This document shows positions 42,801 through 52,154 of a stretch of 64,000 bases of DNA, piece after piece. Every line of letters begins with the position of its first letter. Positions within the stretch are counted from its first letter, which is position 1. The notes below the pieces were generated by a model. The model worked only from the letters and a program-made list of their open reading frames with translations. It did no database searches and had not been told where the DNA came from. The position numbers and the translations under genes are program-made. The DNA comes from Oscillospiraceae bacterium (GTDB taxonomy: Bacteria; Bacillota; Clostridia; Oscillospirales; Acutalibacteraceae), in assembly GCA_902769255.1 (NCBI GenBank), contig CACXOM010000005.1, positions 1-64,000 of the forward strand, in the 5' to 3' direction.

Positions 42801-43297
42801 TAAAAATCTTCTCCTTTCAAAGTTTGTTTTAAAGACTCTCTGCCACGAAAAAGCCAGGTTTTAACCGTTGCTGATTTTGATTTGCAAATTTTTGCAATTT
42901 CATCAACCGAGTAACCCTCGTAATAGTGCAAATGAATTGCAGTTCGGTATTTTTCGGGCAGTTTTAAAACTTCGTAATAAACTTGAGATTCTTCATTCAT
43001 TTCTATGTAAAAATTTTCGTCAAGTGCTTGAGTTTTGCTTTCCCAAGGTGAGCGCAAAAAAGAATTTGCACAGTTTATTGTAACTCGAAGCAACCAAGCT
43101 TTTAAATGTTCCTCATCATAAAACTTCGGGTTTTTATGAACATATTTCATAAAAACATCTTGCAAAATATCGTCAGCGTTTTCGCGCGAGGCGGTTTTAG
43201 AAAGTGCTAAACGCCACACCATATCGGAATACTTATTAAAAGCCTGTTCGCTCGACATTGTATAATTTTTCTCATTACCGGTAACAAAAAAGAACAT
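42800..43297 (-). CDS. ECF-type RNA polymerase sigma factor
   Basis: A 165-residue sigma-70 family member with only regions 2 and 4. Region 2 covers FNKYSDMVWRLALSKTASRENADDILQDVFMKY (given in part; about residues 18-50), and region 4, the -35 binding HTH, includes PEKYRTAIHLHYYEGYSVDE and then KSATVKTWLFRGRESLK. ATG at 43297, with AAAGGAG seven bases upstream, is chosen over the longer start at 43348. It is directly followed by the membrane beta-propeller gene, with which it is translationally coupled, so that protein probably controls it. Confidence 0.92.
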   Translation of the reverse strand: MFFFVTGNEKNYTMSSEQAFNKYSDMVWRLALSKTASRENADDILQDVFMKYVHKNPKFYDEEHLKAWLLRVTINCANSFLRSPWESKTQALDENFYIEMNEESQVYYEVLKLPEKYRTAIHLHYYEGYSVDEIAKICKSKSATVKTWLFRGRESLKQTLKGEDF

Positions 43298-43387
43298 AGC
43301 TTTTCTCCTTTCACTAATAAAACGCTTTAAATATTTAAAAGGTTTCATTTATTTTACTATTTTTTTAAAAAAATTACAAGTAAAATA

Positions 43388-43414
43388 AAAGCCTTTTCCA
43401 TTGGAAAAGGCTTT
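43388..43414 (-). terminator. Terminator after the 47-residue ORF
   Basis: The near-perfect stem AAAGCCTTTTCC/GGAAAAGGCTTT lies just after the small ORF stop and before the sigma-factor promoter region. A T-run follows on the minus strand. Confidence 0.8.
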
Positions 43415-43421
43415 AAAATAA

Positions 43422-43565
43422 TTATTCGTATCTGTCAAACTGTTTGCTTTCAAAGTCGTTTGCGCTGTTTTGGCAATCGTGTTTATTGTTTTGATTTTGC
43501 TTTTTGTCTTGTGGTTGACAGCGAGGTGTTTTTTGAGGTTTTTTGTTTTGTTTCTGATTATCCAT
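43422..43565 (-). CDS. Small Gln/Asn/Lys-rich protein (47 residues)
   Basis: The ORF starts at ATG 43565 after AAGGAG (spacing about seven) and encodes a hydrophilic, low-complexity protein: MDNQKQNKKPQKTPRCQPQD, then KKQNQNNKHDCQN and the end SKQFDRYE. Two cysteines are present. It lacks a signal or membrane segment. It ends directly before its own terminator. A competing 83-codon frame on the same strand (43349-43600) has no ribosome site and runs through the terminator. Function unknown; intrinsically disordered by composition. Confidence 0.55.
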   Translation of the reverse strand: MDNQKQNKKPQKTPRCQPQDKKQNQNNKHDCQNSANDFESKQFDRYE

Positions 43566-43721
43566 AGTTTTTCTCCTTGAAATTCAAATTTATATAGCAT
43601 TTTTTATAATACTATGTTATTATTATTTCATAGGAATATTTATTTATTCATAATGTTTGTACTTTTTTTGGTACAACAAAAAATGTATAATGAAAAAAAT
43701 AAAATTTTTGAGGTAAAAAAA

Positions 43722-46700
43722 GTGTTAAAACTTATTGTTTCAAGAGCAGGTTACGGAAAAACAACCTATATTCAAAAAAGCATAAAAGAACTTGTAAATG
43801 AGAATAAAAAAGCGATTTTAATTATTCCTGAACAAATCTCTTTTGAAAGCGAAAGAGATATTTTAAAAGCGGTCGGACCGAGCAATTTGCAAAGTGTCGG
43901 CGTTATGAGTTTTACCCGCCTTTGCTCGTTGTTTTTTGCGCAATTCGGCGGCAGAGAAAAGCCTTATATTGACGCTGTCGGCAAAACTGCTTTAATGGAG
44001 CAAACGCTTAAAAAGTTGATGCCGAGTTTAAAATTGTTTAAAAAATCTGCGCTCACACCGCAGTTTTGCGATTTGATGATTGAGCTTGATTCTAACTGCA
44101 AAAAAAATTCGGTTTATGCTGAAAATCTTTTGACTTTAAGCGAAAAAAACGAGGGAATTTTAAAGCAAAAACTTTTTGAAACCTCGCTTATTTTATCGGA
44201 ATATCAAAAAGAATTAAACAAAGATTATTTTGACCCTCTTGACGATTTAAGTTATGTTACCGACCGTGTCGGTGATACTGATTTTTTCGAAGGTAAAACA
44301 GTTTTTATCGACTCTTTTACAGGGTTTACCGCACAGCAACTTGAACTTATTAAAAAAATCATTAAACTTTCAAAAAACACCTTTATTTCGTTTGATTTTG
44401 ACGGCGTTTATTCGCAAAATGATTTTTCTTTATTTTCAAATATTTCAAAAATTGCGCTCTCGCTTAAAAAATATGCCGCTCAAAATGGGGTAGAAGTCGG
44501 CGAAGATATTGTATTTTGCGAAAATTTACGCTCGCAGGTTGCGGAACTTGATTTTTTGGAAAAAAATATTTTTTCGGGCGAGAATAATGAGTTTGATGAA
44601 AAACCTGAAAATATTTTTATCACCAAAACCAAAAATATTTATGACGAATCGGAATATGTCGCTAAAAAAATATTGGAATTAGTTAAGAATTCCGATTTGC
44701 GTTTTCGTGAAATTTCGGTTATTTCGCGTGATGCAAATGAATATAACAAGATTGTTGACGAAGTTTTTGAAAAATATAATATTCCTTTGTTTGTCGATTG
44801 CAGGCAAACCGTTGAAAATTTCAGCTTGTTCAAATTAGTTTCTTATTCGCTTTTAGCGGTAATTAACAATTTTGATTTTGACAGCGTTATGTCGCTTTTA
44901 AAAACGGGAATTTTAGGCGTTAGCGATGAAGATGCTTCGCTTTTTGAAATGTATTGCATTGTTTGGCGAATAAACGGCAAAGAGTTTTTAGAAGAATTTA
45001 ATTTGCCGGTTGAAACTTTTTTAAACGCTGATGATAAAGAATATTGCGAGACGGCAAAAAAGAGAATTGAAAATGTTAGAAAAAAATTAATTACTCCTTT
45101 GCAAACATTTAAAAAAGAAAAAGGAAAAAGCGCAAAAAGCATTTGCTTTGCGATTTTTAACCTTATAAAAAATTATGAATGTGGTTTAAATTTAAAGCAA
45201 AAAGCAGAGTTTTTAGAAGAAAAAGGCTATATTCGTCTTTCTGAAAACACCGCAAGAAGTTACGATATTTTAATACATGTTTTAGACCAACTTTATCTTT
45301 CGCTTTCGACAAGTGAGATTGATTTAAAGCGATTTTTTGAAATTTTTAGCTCTATTACAAAAAATCTTGATATCGGCTCTTTGCCACAGGGGCTTGATGC
45401 GGTTGCGGTCGGTTCGGCCGAGCGAATGCGTCCGAAAGAGCCGAAAGTTACATTTATTATCGGTGCAAATGAAGGCGTTTTCCCTTCTGCTAAATCGGGT
45501 AGCGGTTTGTTTACTGATGATGAATTAAAAACGCTTAAAAATGACGGAATTAATCTGCCGTTTTATGACCTTGACACAGCGGTAGACGAGCAGTATTTAG
45601 CCTATCTTGCACTTTGCAGTCCAAGCGAAAAACTGTTTGTTTCTTATGTAGCTTTTTCGCTTGAAGGCGAGCAAAGCGCACAATCGGTAATTGTTGACGA
45701 CATTTTAAAACTTTTCCCGAAAATAGAAGAAAAAGTTTTTGATAACAGCGAAATTGTTAATATTAACGATGCTTTAAAACTTTACGCAAAATCAAAAGGC
45801 GGGGCAAAAGAGGTTGAAAAATATTTTGAAAACCATTTTGACAGCCGTTTTGAACGAGTAAAAAAATCGGTTGAAAGAAAAGATGAGCATTTAAGCGCCG
45901 ATATCGCAAAATCGCTTTACGGTAAAAGAATTTACGCTTCGGCATCAAAAATCGAAACATTTAACAAATGCCATTTTTCATATTTTTGCAAATACGGCTT
46001 AAAACTTTCGCCCGTCAAAACGGCACAAATTGACAATTTGCGAAGAGGCTCAATTGTGCATTATGTTCTTGAAAAAATGGTTGAAAAATACAGCACCGAG
46101 GAGTTTTCAAAACTCACAAAAACCCAAGTAAAAAGCGAAGTTACATTTTATTTTGAAGATTATTTGAAAAATGTTATTTCTAATAAAAAACAAAATTCAA
46201 CCGAAAGCTATAAAACCGCAAAATTAAAAGAAATGATAATAAATGTGGTTTATTATGTTTTCAAAGAGTTGAAGCAATCTGACTTTGAAAATGTCGCTAC
46301 CGAACTTGAAATTGGCAATGAAGAAAAGGGCATAAAACCGCTTAAAGTTGATTTTGGTGACGGCGAATTAATTTTAAACGGCGTTATTGACAGGGTTGAC
46401 ATCGCCGAAAAAAGCGATAAAAAATATTTAAGAATTATCGATTACAAAACAGGTAAAGAGCAATTGGATTTGTCTTATGTTTTGCAAGGCAGAAAGTTGC
46501 AAATGCCGTTGTATATGAAAGCGGCTATTGAAAACGGCAAACAAAAATTCGGCGAGTGTTTGCCGGCAGGAATGTTTTATTTCCCTGCAAGAGATGAAAC
46601 AGTAAGCGCAAATGGTTACTTGTCTGAAGAAAAAGCCGAATTAGAATTGCAAAAAAAATATAAGTTAAACGGTGTTTTGCTTGATGACCCCGTTTCTTGT

Positions 46701-47033
46701 GATGCGCTTGAACCTGAACGGGAAGGAATTTTCTCACCTGTAAAATACACTAAAAACGGTATTTCAAAAAACACACCGCTTTACACAAAAGGTCAATTTG
46801 ATATTCTTTCTAAATATATTGACTATATTTTAAAGAAAAATGCAAATGAAATTTTAAGCGGTGATATTTCAATAAATCCCGTTGATGTGTCAAGTAATGA
46901 CAAAGCATGTAAGTATTGTGATTATTATGACATTTGCAAGTTTAAAGGCGAGCCTTTACAGGCGGAACAATTGCAATCGACACAAGTCTTTGAAAAAATG
47001 CAAGAGATTGTTGAAAAAGGAGGCGAGCAATAA
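43722..47033 (+). CDS. addB: ATP-dependent helicase/nuclease subunit AddB
   Basis: The 1103-residue subunit of AddAB, the Firmicutes RecBCD counterpart for double-strand break repair and foreign DNA degradation. The N-terminal P-loop is VSRAGYGKTTYIQ. The C-terminal RecB-like nuclease domain carries RIIDYKTGKEQLDL and the 4Fe-4S cysteines: one in ETFNKCHFSYFCKYG and three in KACKYCDYYDICKF. Start GTG at 43722 follows GAGGT and matches the family N-terminus; an ORF start at 43614 would add 36 hydrophobic, unrelated residues. The stop overlaps addA by one base. Confidence 0.95.
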   Translation: MLKLIVSRAGYGKTTYIQKSIKELVNENKKAILIIPEQISFESERDILKAVGPSNLQSVGVMSFTRLCSLFFAQFGGREKPYIDAVGKTALMEQTLKKLMPSLKLFKKSALTPQFCDLMIELDSNCKKNSVYAENLLTLSEKNEGILKQKLFETSLILSEYQKELNKDYFDPLDDLSYVTDRVGDTDFFEGKTVFIDSFTGFTAQQLELIKKIIKLSKNTFISFDFDGVYSQNDFSLFSNISKIALSLKKYAAQNGVEVGEDIVFCENLRSQVAELDFLEKNIFSGENNEFDEKPENIFITKTKNIYDESEYVAKKILELVKNSDLRFREISVISRDANEYNKIVDEVFEKYNIPLFVDCRQTVENFSLFKLVSYSLLAVINNFDFDSVMSLLKTGILGVSDEDASLFEMYCIVWRINGKEFLEEFNLPVETFLNADDKEYCETAKKRIENVRKKLITPLQTFKKEKGKSAKSICFAIFNLIKNYECGLNLKQKAEFLEEKGYIRLSENTARSYDILIHVLDQLYLSLSTSEIDLKRFFEIFSSITKNLDIGSLPQGLDAVAVGSAERMRPKEPKVTFIIGANEGVFPSAKSGSGLFTDDELKTLKNDGINLPFYDLDTAVDEQYLAYLALCSPSEKLFVSYVAFSLEGEQSAQSVIVDDILKLFPKIEEKVFDNSEIVNINDALKLYAKSKGGAKEVEKYFENHFDSRFERVKKSVERKDEHLSADIAKSLYGKRIYASASKIETFNKCHFSYFCKYGLKLSPVKTAQIDNLRRGSIVHYVLEKMVEKYSTEEFSKLTKTQVKSEVTFYFEDYLKNVISNKKQNSTESYKTAKLKEMIINVVYYVFKELKQSDFENVATELEIGNEEKGIKPLKVDFGDGELILNGVIDRVDIAEKSDKKYLRIIDYKTGKEQLDLSYVLQGRKLQMPLYMKAAIENGKQKFGECLPAGMFYFPARDETVSANGYLSEEKAELELQKKYKLNGVLLDDPVSCDALEPEREGIFSPVKYTKNGISKNTPLYTKGQFDILSKYIDYILKKNANEILSGDISINPVDVSSNDKACKYCDYYDICKFKGEPLQAEQLQSTQVFEKMQEIVEKGGEQ

Positions 47034-50000
47034 TGGATTTTACAAATGAACAAAATAATGCTTTAAAAGCAAAAGGCAGAGTTTTGGTTTCGGCAGCGGC
47101 AGGTAGCGGAAAAACCGCTGTTTTGGTTGAAAAATGCGTAAGAATGATTTGTGATGAAAAAAATCCTGTATCGGTTGATAAAATTATTGTAGCCACTTTT
47201 ACCGTTGCGGCAGCAAGCGAAATGAAAACTCGTATTTTAAAGGAATTAAATAAAAAAATCAAAAATAATCCCGAAAATGTTTATTTAAGAAAACAAAAAC
47301 TGTTGTTGCCGTCTGCTAAAATCGGTACAATCGACAGTTTGTGCATTTCACTTGCCCGTGAATATTTTTACAAGCTTAATATTTCGCCGGACTTCAAAAT
47401 TGCCGATGAATCGGTTTTAAACAAAATTAAAAATTCGGTTGCCGATGAACTTATTAACAGGCATTTAAAAGAAAACGATTTAGAGTTTAAAAATCTTGTT
47501 GCAATTTTCGGCAATGAGCGCGGTTGCGATTTACTTAAAGAAAACATTTTTAGCTTATACGACTATTTAAGCGCGCTCGCTTTTCCCGATGAGTTTTGCA
47601 AAAGGGCTATAGAAATTTATCAAAACTTCGGCAAAAAAAGTCGTGTTCTTGATTATGCTTATGACTATTACAGCGATTTGTTTGTAAACAAATTTTCAAT
47701 TATCAAACAATCCATAAAAGATATGCAGCAAGATGCACTTCTTGCCGAAAAATACGGACCTGCTTTTGAAGAAGTTGCGGCAAAAATTAAAAAAGTGTTG
47801 GATTTAATTAACGCCAAAAATTATGACGGCATTTATCAGTTTTTGGAGTATTATTCCAACGCCCCTTTGCAAAGTGCAAGAGTTGAAGATAAAGCGTTTA
47901 GAGATAGAATTAAGAAAACAAAAGACGATGCGGAAAAAGCTTTTCAAGAATTAAAAAAGTTTTTCAACAGCGATATGGAATATTTAAAACTTGAAAACTA
48001 TTTTACACAACCGCACGTTGAAAAGTTTATTTCGCTTACAAAAGAGTTTTCCGATGCATTTTATCAAGAAAAGCATCAAAAAAATTGTTTTTCTTTTGCC
48101 GATATTGAATTTTTGATTTTAAATCTTCTTGTTAAAAAGAAAAACGGAAAAAAGGTTTATACCGACACCGCAAAAGAGCTTTCTCAAAGATACTATACGA
48201 TTTTGGCAGATGAATATCAAGATACAAACGATTTGCAAAACACTATTTTTGAAGCAATTTCAAACGGCGGTAAAAATCTTTTTATGGTCGGCGATGTTAA
48301 ACAAAGTATTTACGGTTTTAGAAACGCCAACCCCAAAAATTTCTTAAAGTTTCGTGATGAATTGCCTGCTTTTGAAGAAAACAGCGAAAGTTCAAAGGTA
48401 ATTATGTCGGGTAACTTTAGAAGTAGCGACGATGTTTGCGACTTTGTAAATGCGTTGTTTTACAGCCTTTTTTCAAAAAAATGCGGTGGTTTAAATTATC
48501 TCGATGATGATAAATTAGTGCAAAAAGCTCAGTTTTGCGAAGTTAATTCGCCGAGAGTTTCGCTTGATTTAGTTGAAAAAAGTTGCGATGATTATTCTTT
48601 AATTGAACACCAAATTTATCATATTGCAAAAATAATTAAAGAAAAAGTTGAGGGCGAGCCTTGCATTTCCGATGAAGATTCAAAAACGCTAAGAAAAGCG
48701 GAATATAAAGATTTTTGCGTTTTGTTGCGAAGCAGAACACATTTGAAAAAATTTGAAACAGTATTTAAAAGTCTTTCAATTCCTGTTTGGGTTGATGACA
48801 ATGAAGGACTGCTTTTGCAACCCGAAATAATTAACATTTTCGCATTTTTACAGGTAATTGATAATCCTTTTGCCGATATTCCGTTAATTACTCTAATGCT
48901 TTCGGATATTTACGGTTTTTCTGCCGATGAGGTTGCGCAAATTCGTGCTGAAAACAAAAAAATTGAGTTTTACAGAGCGTTGCTTGCAGCCGGTCAAAAA
49001 AGCGAAAAATTAGAAAACTTTTTAAATGAAATTGAAGAGTTTAGAAGACTTTCAATAAACTGTTCGGTATCAGATTTAATTAATAAAATTCTAATAAAAA
49101 CAGGCTATGAAAACACCGTTTTTTCTTATGAAAACGGCGAAGAGGCTTACAACAATTTGATTTTGTTTAAAAACATTGCCAACAATTTTGAAGCAAACAA
49201 TTCAAACGGACTTAATGCTTTTGTAAACTACATTAATTATCAAAAAAACAATAACGGCGGATTTAATAAATCTTCCGATTCGGGCGAGAATGATAATGTT
49301 GTAAAAATTATGACAATTCACCGCTCAAAAGGGTTGCAGTTTCCTGTTTGTATTGTTGCTAATCTTGATAAAAAGTTCAACCACGACCACCTTAAATCCG
49401 ATTTGATTATTTCCGATAAAATTGGTATAGGATTAAAATATATTGACAGCGACAGCAGAGCAAAAATTCCTTCTATAATCAAAAAAATTGCGAATATAGA
49501 AAAAACTAATTCTAACATTTCTGAAGAATTAAGAGTGCTTTATGTTGCGCTAACAAGAGCGAAAGATTTTCTTTATATGGTCGGTTACAAAGAAGATTCG
49601 CAAAAAAGTTTGGATTCTATAATATCAAATGTAACTTGGGACACTCATAATAAAATTAATCCTTATTATGTTCAAAATTGCACCTGTTTTCTTGATATGA
49701 TTATTCCGGTTGCCTTTTTGCACCCAGACGGCAGAGAATTAAGAAATAATTGCACTTATAATGTTACGCCTTTCGATTTTAAAGGAAAACTGCAAACAAG
49801 AATTATAAAAGATGTTAATTTTGAGGTTGAACAAGTGAAAGCCGAGCAAGAAGAAAAGGCTTTTGACGAAAATTTATATCAAAAAATCGCTAAAAACCTT
49901 GAATTTTCTTATAAATATAAAGATTTGAACAAAATTTTTGTAAAACAAAGCGCTTCGGCGCTGGCTCATAAAGAGTTTTCAGCCGATTATGACTATTCAA

Positions 50001-50536
50001 CCGAGCCTGTATTCCTGCGCAATCAGCGACTTTCAGCCGCCGACAAAGGCACGGCAATGCACAAATTTATGCAGTTTTGCGATTTTGCCACCGCAAAAAA
50101 TGATATTCTTGCAGAAACAAAACGCCTTGTTAAGCAAGGCAAATTGACTGCCGATGAAGAAAAATCTTTAAAAATTGACAGCCTAAAAGCTTTTTTGAAC
50201 TCGCCACTTTGCGAAAAAGTTATTAAAAGCGAAGCAGTTTTCAAAGAGCAGGGCTTTATGGTTGAAATTCCCGCAAATGAAATTTATGACGATTTAAGCG
50301 AGCAGTTTGAGGGCGAAAATGTAATAATTCAAGGCTTTTGCGACCTTTGTTTTGCTGACGGCAACGGCATTTTTATAGTAGATTACAAAACCGACCGTGC
50401 AAATCAAGAAGAACTTGTAAAACGCTATAAAAAGCAGTTAGATATTTACGAAAAAGCACTAAAATTAACCTTTAATAAAGAAATTACAGGCAAGGCAATT
50501 TACTCGTTTTATTTAAACAAAGTTATAATGCTCTAA
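47033..50536 (+). CDS. addA: ATP-dependent helicase/nuclease subunit AddA
   Basis: This 1167-residue UvrD-like 3'-5' helicase with a C-terminal nuclease is the motor of AddAB. Walker A is SAAAGSGKTAVLVEK (about residue 21), motif II is ILADEYQDTND, motif III VGDVKQSIYGFR, motif IV SGNFRSSDDV, motif V TIHRSKGLQFPV, and motif VI ELRVLYVALTRAKD. The nuclease motif is FIVDYKTDRA near residue 1115. ATG overlaps the addB stop (TAATG). Downstream is secG with its own promoter. Confidence 0.97.
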   Translation: MDFTNEQNNALKAKGRVLVSAAAGSGKTAVLVEKCVRMICDEKNPVSVDKIIVATFTVAAASEMKTRILKELNKKIKNNPENVYLRKQKLLLPSAKIGTIDSLCISLAREYFYKLNISPDFKIADESVLNKIKNSVADELINRHLKENDLEFKNLVAIFGNERGCDLLKENIFSLYDYLSALAFPDEFCKRAIEIYQNFGKKSRVLDYAYDYYSDLFVNKFSIIKQSIKDMQQDALLAEKYGPAFEEVAAKIKKVLDLINAKNYDGIYQFLEYYSNAPLQSARVEDKAFRDRIKKTKDDAEKAFQELKKFFNSDMEYLKLENYFTQPHVEKFISLTKEFSDAFYQEKHQKNCFSFADIEFLILNLLVKKKNGKKVYTDTAKELSQRYYTILADEYQDTNDLQNTIFEAISNGGKNLFMVGDVKQSIYGFRNANPKNFLKFRDELPAFEENSESSKVIMSGNFRSSDDVCDFVNALFYSLFSKKCGGLNYLDDDKLVQKAQFCEVNSPRVSLDLVEKSCDDYSLIEHQIYHIAKIIKEKVEGEPCISDEDSKTLRKAEYKDFCVLLRSRTHLKKFETVFKSLSIPVWVDDNEGLLLQPEIINIFAFLQVIDNPFADIPLITLMLSDIYGFSADEVAQIRAENKKIEFYRALLAAGQKSEKLENFLNEIEEFRRLSINCSVSDLINKILIKTGYENTVFSYENGEEAYNNLILFKNIANNFEANNSNGLNAFVNYINYQKNNNGGFNKSSDSGENDNVVKIMTIHRSKGLQFPVCIVANLDKKFNHDHLKSDLIISDKIGIGLKYIDSDSRAKIPSIIKKIANIEKTNSNISEELRVLYVALTRAKDFLYMVGYKEDSQKSLDSIISNVTWDTHNKINPYYVQNCTCFLDMIIPVAFLHPDGRELRNNCTYNVTPFDFKGKLQTRIIKDVNFEVEQVKAEQEEKAFDENLYQKIAKNLEFSYKYKDLNKIFVKQSASALAHKEFSADYDYSTEPVFLRNQRLSAADKGTAMHKFMQFCDFATAKNDILAETKRLVKQGKLTADEEKSLKIDSLKAFLNSPLCEKVIKSEAVFKEQGFMVEIPANEIYDDLSEQFEGENVIIQGFCDLCFADGNGIFIVDYKTDRANQEELVKRYKKQLDIYEKALKLTFNKEITGKAIYSFYLNKVIML

Positions 50537-50566
50537 AAATAATTTCGAAAAAATAAAAAATAATAC

Positions 50567-50595
50567 TTGTAATTTTAAAGGTTTTGTGGTAAAAT
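50567..50595 (+). promoter_or_regulatory. Promoter of secG
   Basis: TTGTAA (50567-50572) and TAAAAT (50590-50595) with a 17-base spacer and a TG shortly before the -10. Confidence 0.65.
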
Positions 50596-50637
50596 TACTT
50601 TGTTAATTATCTAAAATAATATGGAGGTCAAAACAAA

Positions 50638-50886
50638 ATGGCTTGGTATTCTTATGTTATTGGCGCATTTTTAATACTTTTTGCATTAATTATTATTGCA
50701 GTAATCCTTCTTCAAGAGGGTAGAAGAAAAGGTATTTCAGGCGTTATTTCCGGCGGTGCCGACACTTTCCTTTCAAAAGGTAAAGCAAGAGCGGTTGACG
50801 CAGTGCTTGCTCGCTGGACAAAATGGGTTGCTATTCTTTTTGGTTTAATCGTAGTAGCCGCATTTGTAATTGGTTTAGTTTTATAA
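50638..50886 (+). CDS. secG: Preprotein translocase subunit SecG
   Basis: The 82-residue membrane protein has two hydrophobic helices (about 5-27 and 58-80). Between them is the cytoplasmic loop LLQEGRRKGISGVISGGADTF, which is the SecG signature. It supports SecYE-dependent export. GGAGGT precedes the ATG. A strong terminator follows at 50903. The usual downstream gene rnr is not present; instead the convergent gap gene follows. Confidence 0.94.
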   Translation: MAWYSYVIGAFLILFALIIIAVILLQEGRRKGISGVISGGADTFLSKGKARAVDAVLARWTKWVAILFGLIVVAAFVIGLVL

Positions 50887-50902
50887 TTTAACAATAAACA
50901 AC

Positions 50903-50930
50903 AAAAGCCCGATTTTTTCGGGCTTTTTTG
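50903..50930 (+). terminator. Terminator of secG
   Basis: The stem AAAAGCCCGA/TCGGGCTTTT with TTTT loop, followed by TTG and more T. Confidence 0.92.
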
Positions 50931-50945
50931 TTTTGCTACAAAACA

Positions 50946-50972
50946 AAAACACCGCAGAGAATGCGGTGTTTT
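50946..50972 (-). terminator. Terminator of gap
   Basis: The stem AAAACACCGCA/TGCGGTGTTTT lies 19 bases after the gap stop; on the minus strand a T-rich tract follows. Confidence 0.88.
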
Positions 50973-50991
50973 AATATACTTAAAACTAAAC

Positions 50992-52023
50992 TTATGCGAG
51001 TTCAGCGAAGTATTTGATTGTTCTAACCATTTGTGATGTGTATGAATTTTCGTTATCATACCAAGAAACAACCTGTACTTCATATAAATCATCAGCGATT
51101 TTTGATACCATTGTTTGAGTAGCATCAAATAATGAACCAAATCTCATACCGATAACATCAGAAGAAACGATAGGATCTTCGTTGTAACCAAAGCTTTCAG
51201 AAGCAGCAGCTTTCATAGCAGCGTTGATGCCTTCAACTGTAACGTCAGCGCCTTTAACAACTGCTGTTAAAATTGTAGTAGAACCTGTAGGAACAGGAAC
51301 TCTTTGAGCAGAACCGATAAGTTTGCCGTTGAGTTCAGGAATAACAAGGCCGATTGCTTTAGCAGCACCTGTTGAGTTAGGTACGATGTTAGCAGCACCT
51401 GCTCTTGCTCTTCTGAGGTCGCCTTTTCTGTGAGGACCATCAAGAATCATTTGGTCGCCTGTGTAAGCGTGGATTGTTGACATAATACCGCTTTGAATTG
51501 GCGCATATTTGTTAAGAGCGTCAGCCATAGGAGCGAGACAGTTTGTAGTACAAGAAGCAGCAGAGATAATGTTATCTTCAGCAGTTAATGTACCTTCGTT
51601 TACTGAGAAAACGATTGTTTTGAGGTCGTTACCTGCAGGAGCAGAAATAACAACTTTTTTAGCACCAGCATCAATGTGAGCCTGTGATTTTGCTTTTGAG
51701 CAATAGAAACCTGTACATTCAAGTACAACATCTACGCCGAGTTCGCCCCAAGGGAGTTCAGCAGCGTTTGGTTTTGCATAAATAGTAATTTTTTTGCCGT
51801 CAACTGTGATTGAGTCTTCGCCAGCTTCAACTGTGTGAAGGTTCTCACCGATTTTACCACAGTAACCGCCTTGCGCTGTATCATATTTTAAGAGATCAGC
51901 GAGCATTTTAGGGTCTGTTAAGTCGTTGATTGCAACAACTTCGTAGCCTTCTGCACCGAACATTTGTCTGAATGCGAGACGACCGATACGGCCGAAACCG
52001 TTAATAGCAACTTTTACTGACAT
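50992..52023 (-). CDS. gap: Glyceraldehyde-3-phosphate dehydrogenase
   Basis: The 343-residue NAD-dependent glycolytic enzyme. [14 protein letters not shown] is the Rossmann dinucleotide-binding start; Cys in [17 protein letters not shown] is catalytic; [20 protein letters not shown] and the C-terminal [13 protein letters not shown] are conserved. Aspartate after the second strand (INDLTD) suggests NAD preference. It is a single-gene unit with a strong promoter and terminator, and its codon choices and GGAGG ribosome site suggest high expression. Together with ppdK it belongs to central carbon metabolism. Confidence 0.98.
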   Translation of the reverse strand: MSVKVAINGFGRIGRLAFRQMFGAEGYEVVAINDLTDPKMLADLLKYDTAQGGYCGKIGENLHTVEAGEDSITVDGKKITIYAKPNAAELPWGELGVDVVLECTGFYCSKAKSQAHIDAGAKKVVISAPAGNDLKTIVFSVNEGTLTAEDNIISAASCTTNCLAPMADALNKYAPIQSGIMSTIHAYTGDQMILDGPHRKGDLRRARAGAANIVPNSTGAAKAIGLVIPELNGKLIGSAQRVPVPTGSTTILTAVVKGADVTVEGINAAMKAAASESFGYNEDPIVSSDVIGMRFGSLFDATQTMVSKIADDLYEVQVVSWYDNENSYTSQMVRTIKYFAELA

Positions 52024-52059
52024 AGTTTATTTTCCTCCTAATAATTAGATGTCTTATAT

Positions 52060-52088
52060 ATTTTATACCATAAACGGTAAAATTTCAA
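52060..52088 (-). promoter_or_regulatory. Promoter of gap
   Basis: On the minus strand TTGAAA (52088-52083) and TAAAAT (52065-52060), 17 bases apart; an overlapping TATAAA gives an alternative -10. Confidence 0.65.
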
Positions 52089-52154
52089 GTCTTTTTGTTA
52101 AAATTTTAACTTGTTTTTTTAAAAAAGGTAAAAAAACGCCTTAAAAATTATATT

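Noticed and set aside
43349..43600. 83-codon minus-strand frame before addB
   Set aside because: It has no Shine-Dalgarno, runs through the terminator at 43388-43414, and a shifted 47-codon frame on the same strand has a proper ribosome site.
43657..43691. Promoter for addB (TTGTAC with TATAAT)
   Set aside because: The spacing is 23 bases and no better -35 exists; the TATAAT at 43686-43691 is real, but the promoter call is too weak.
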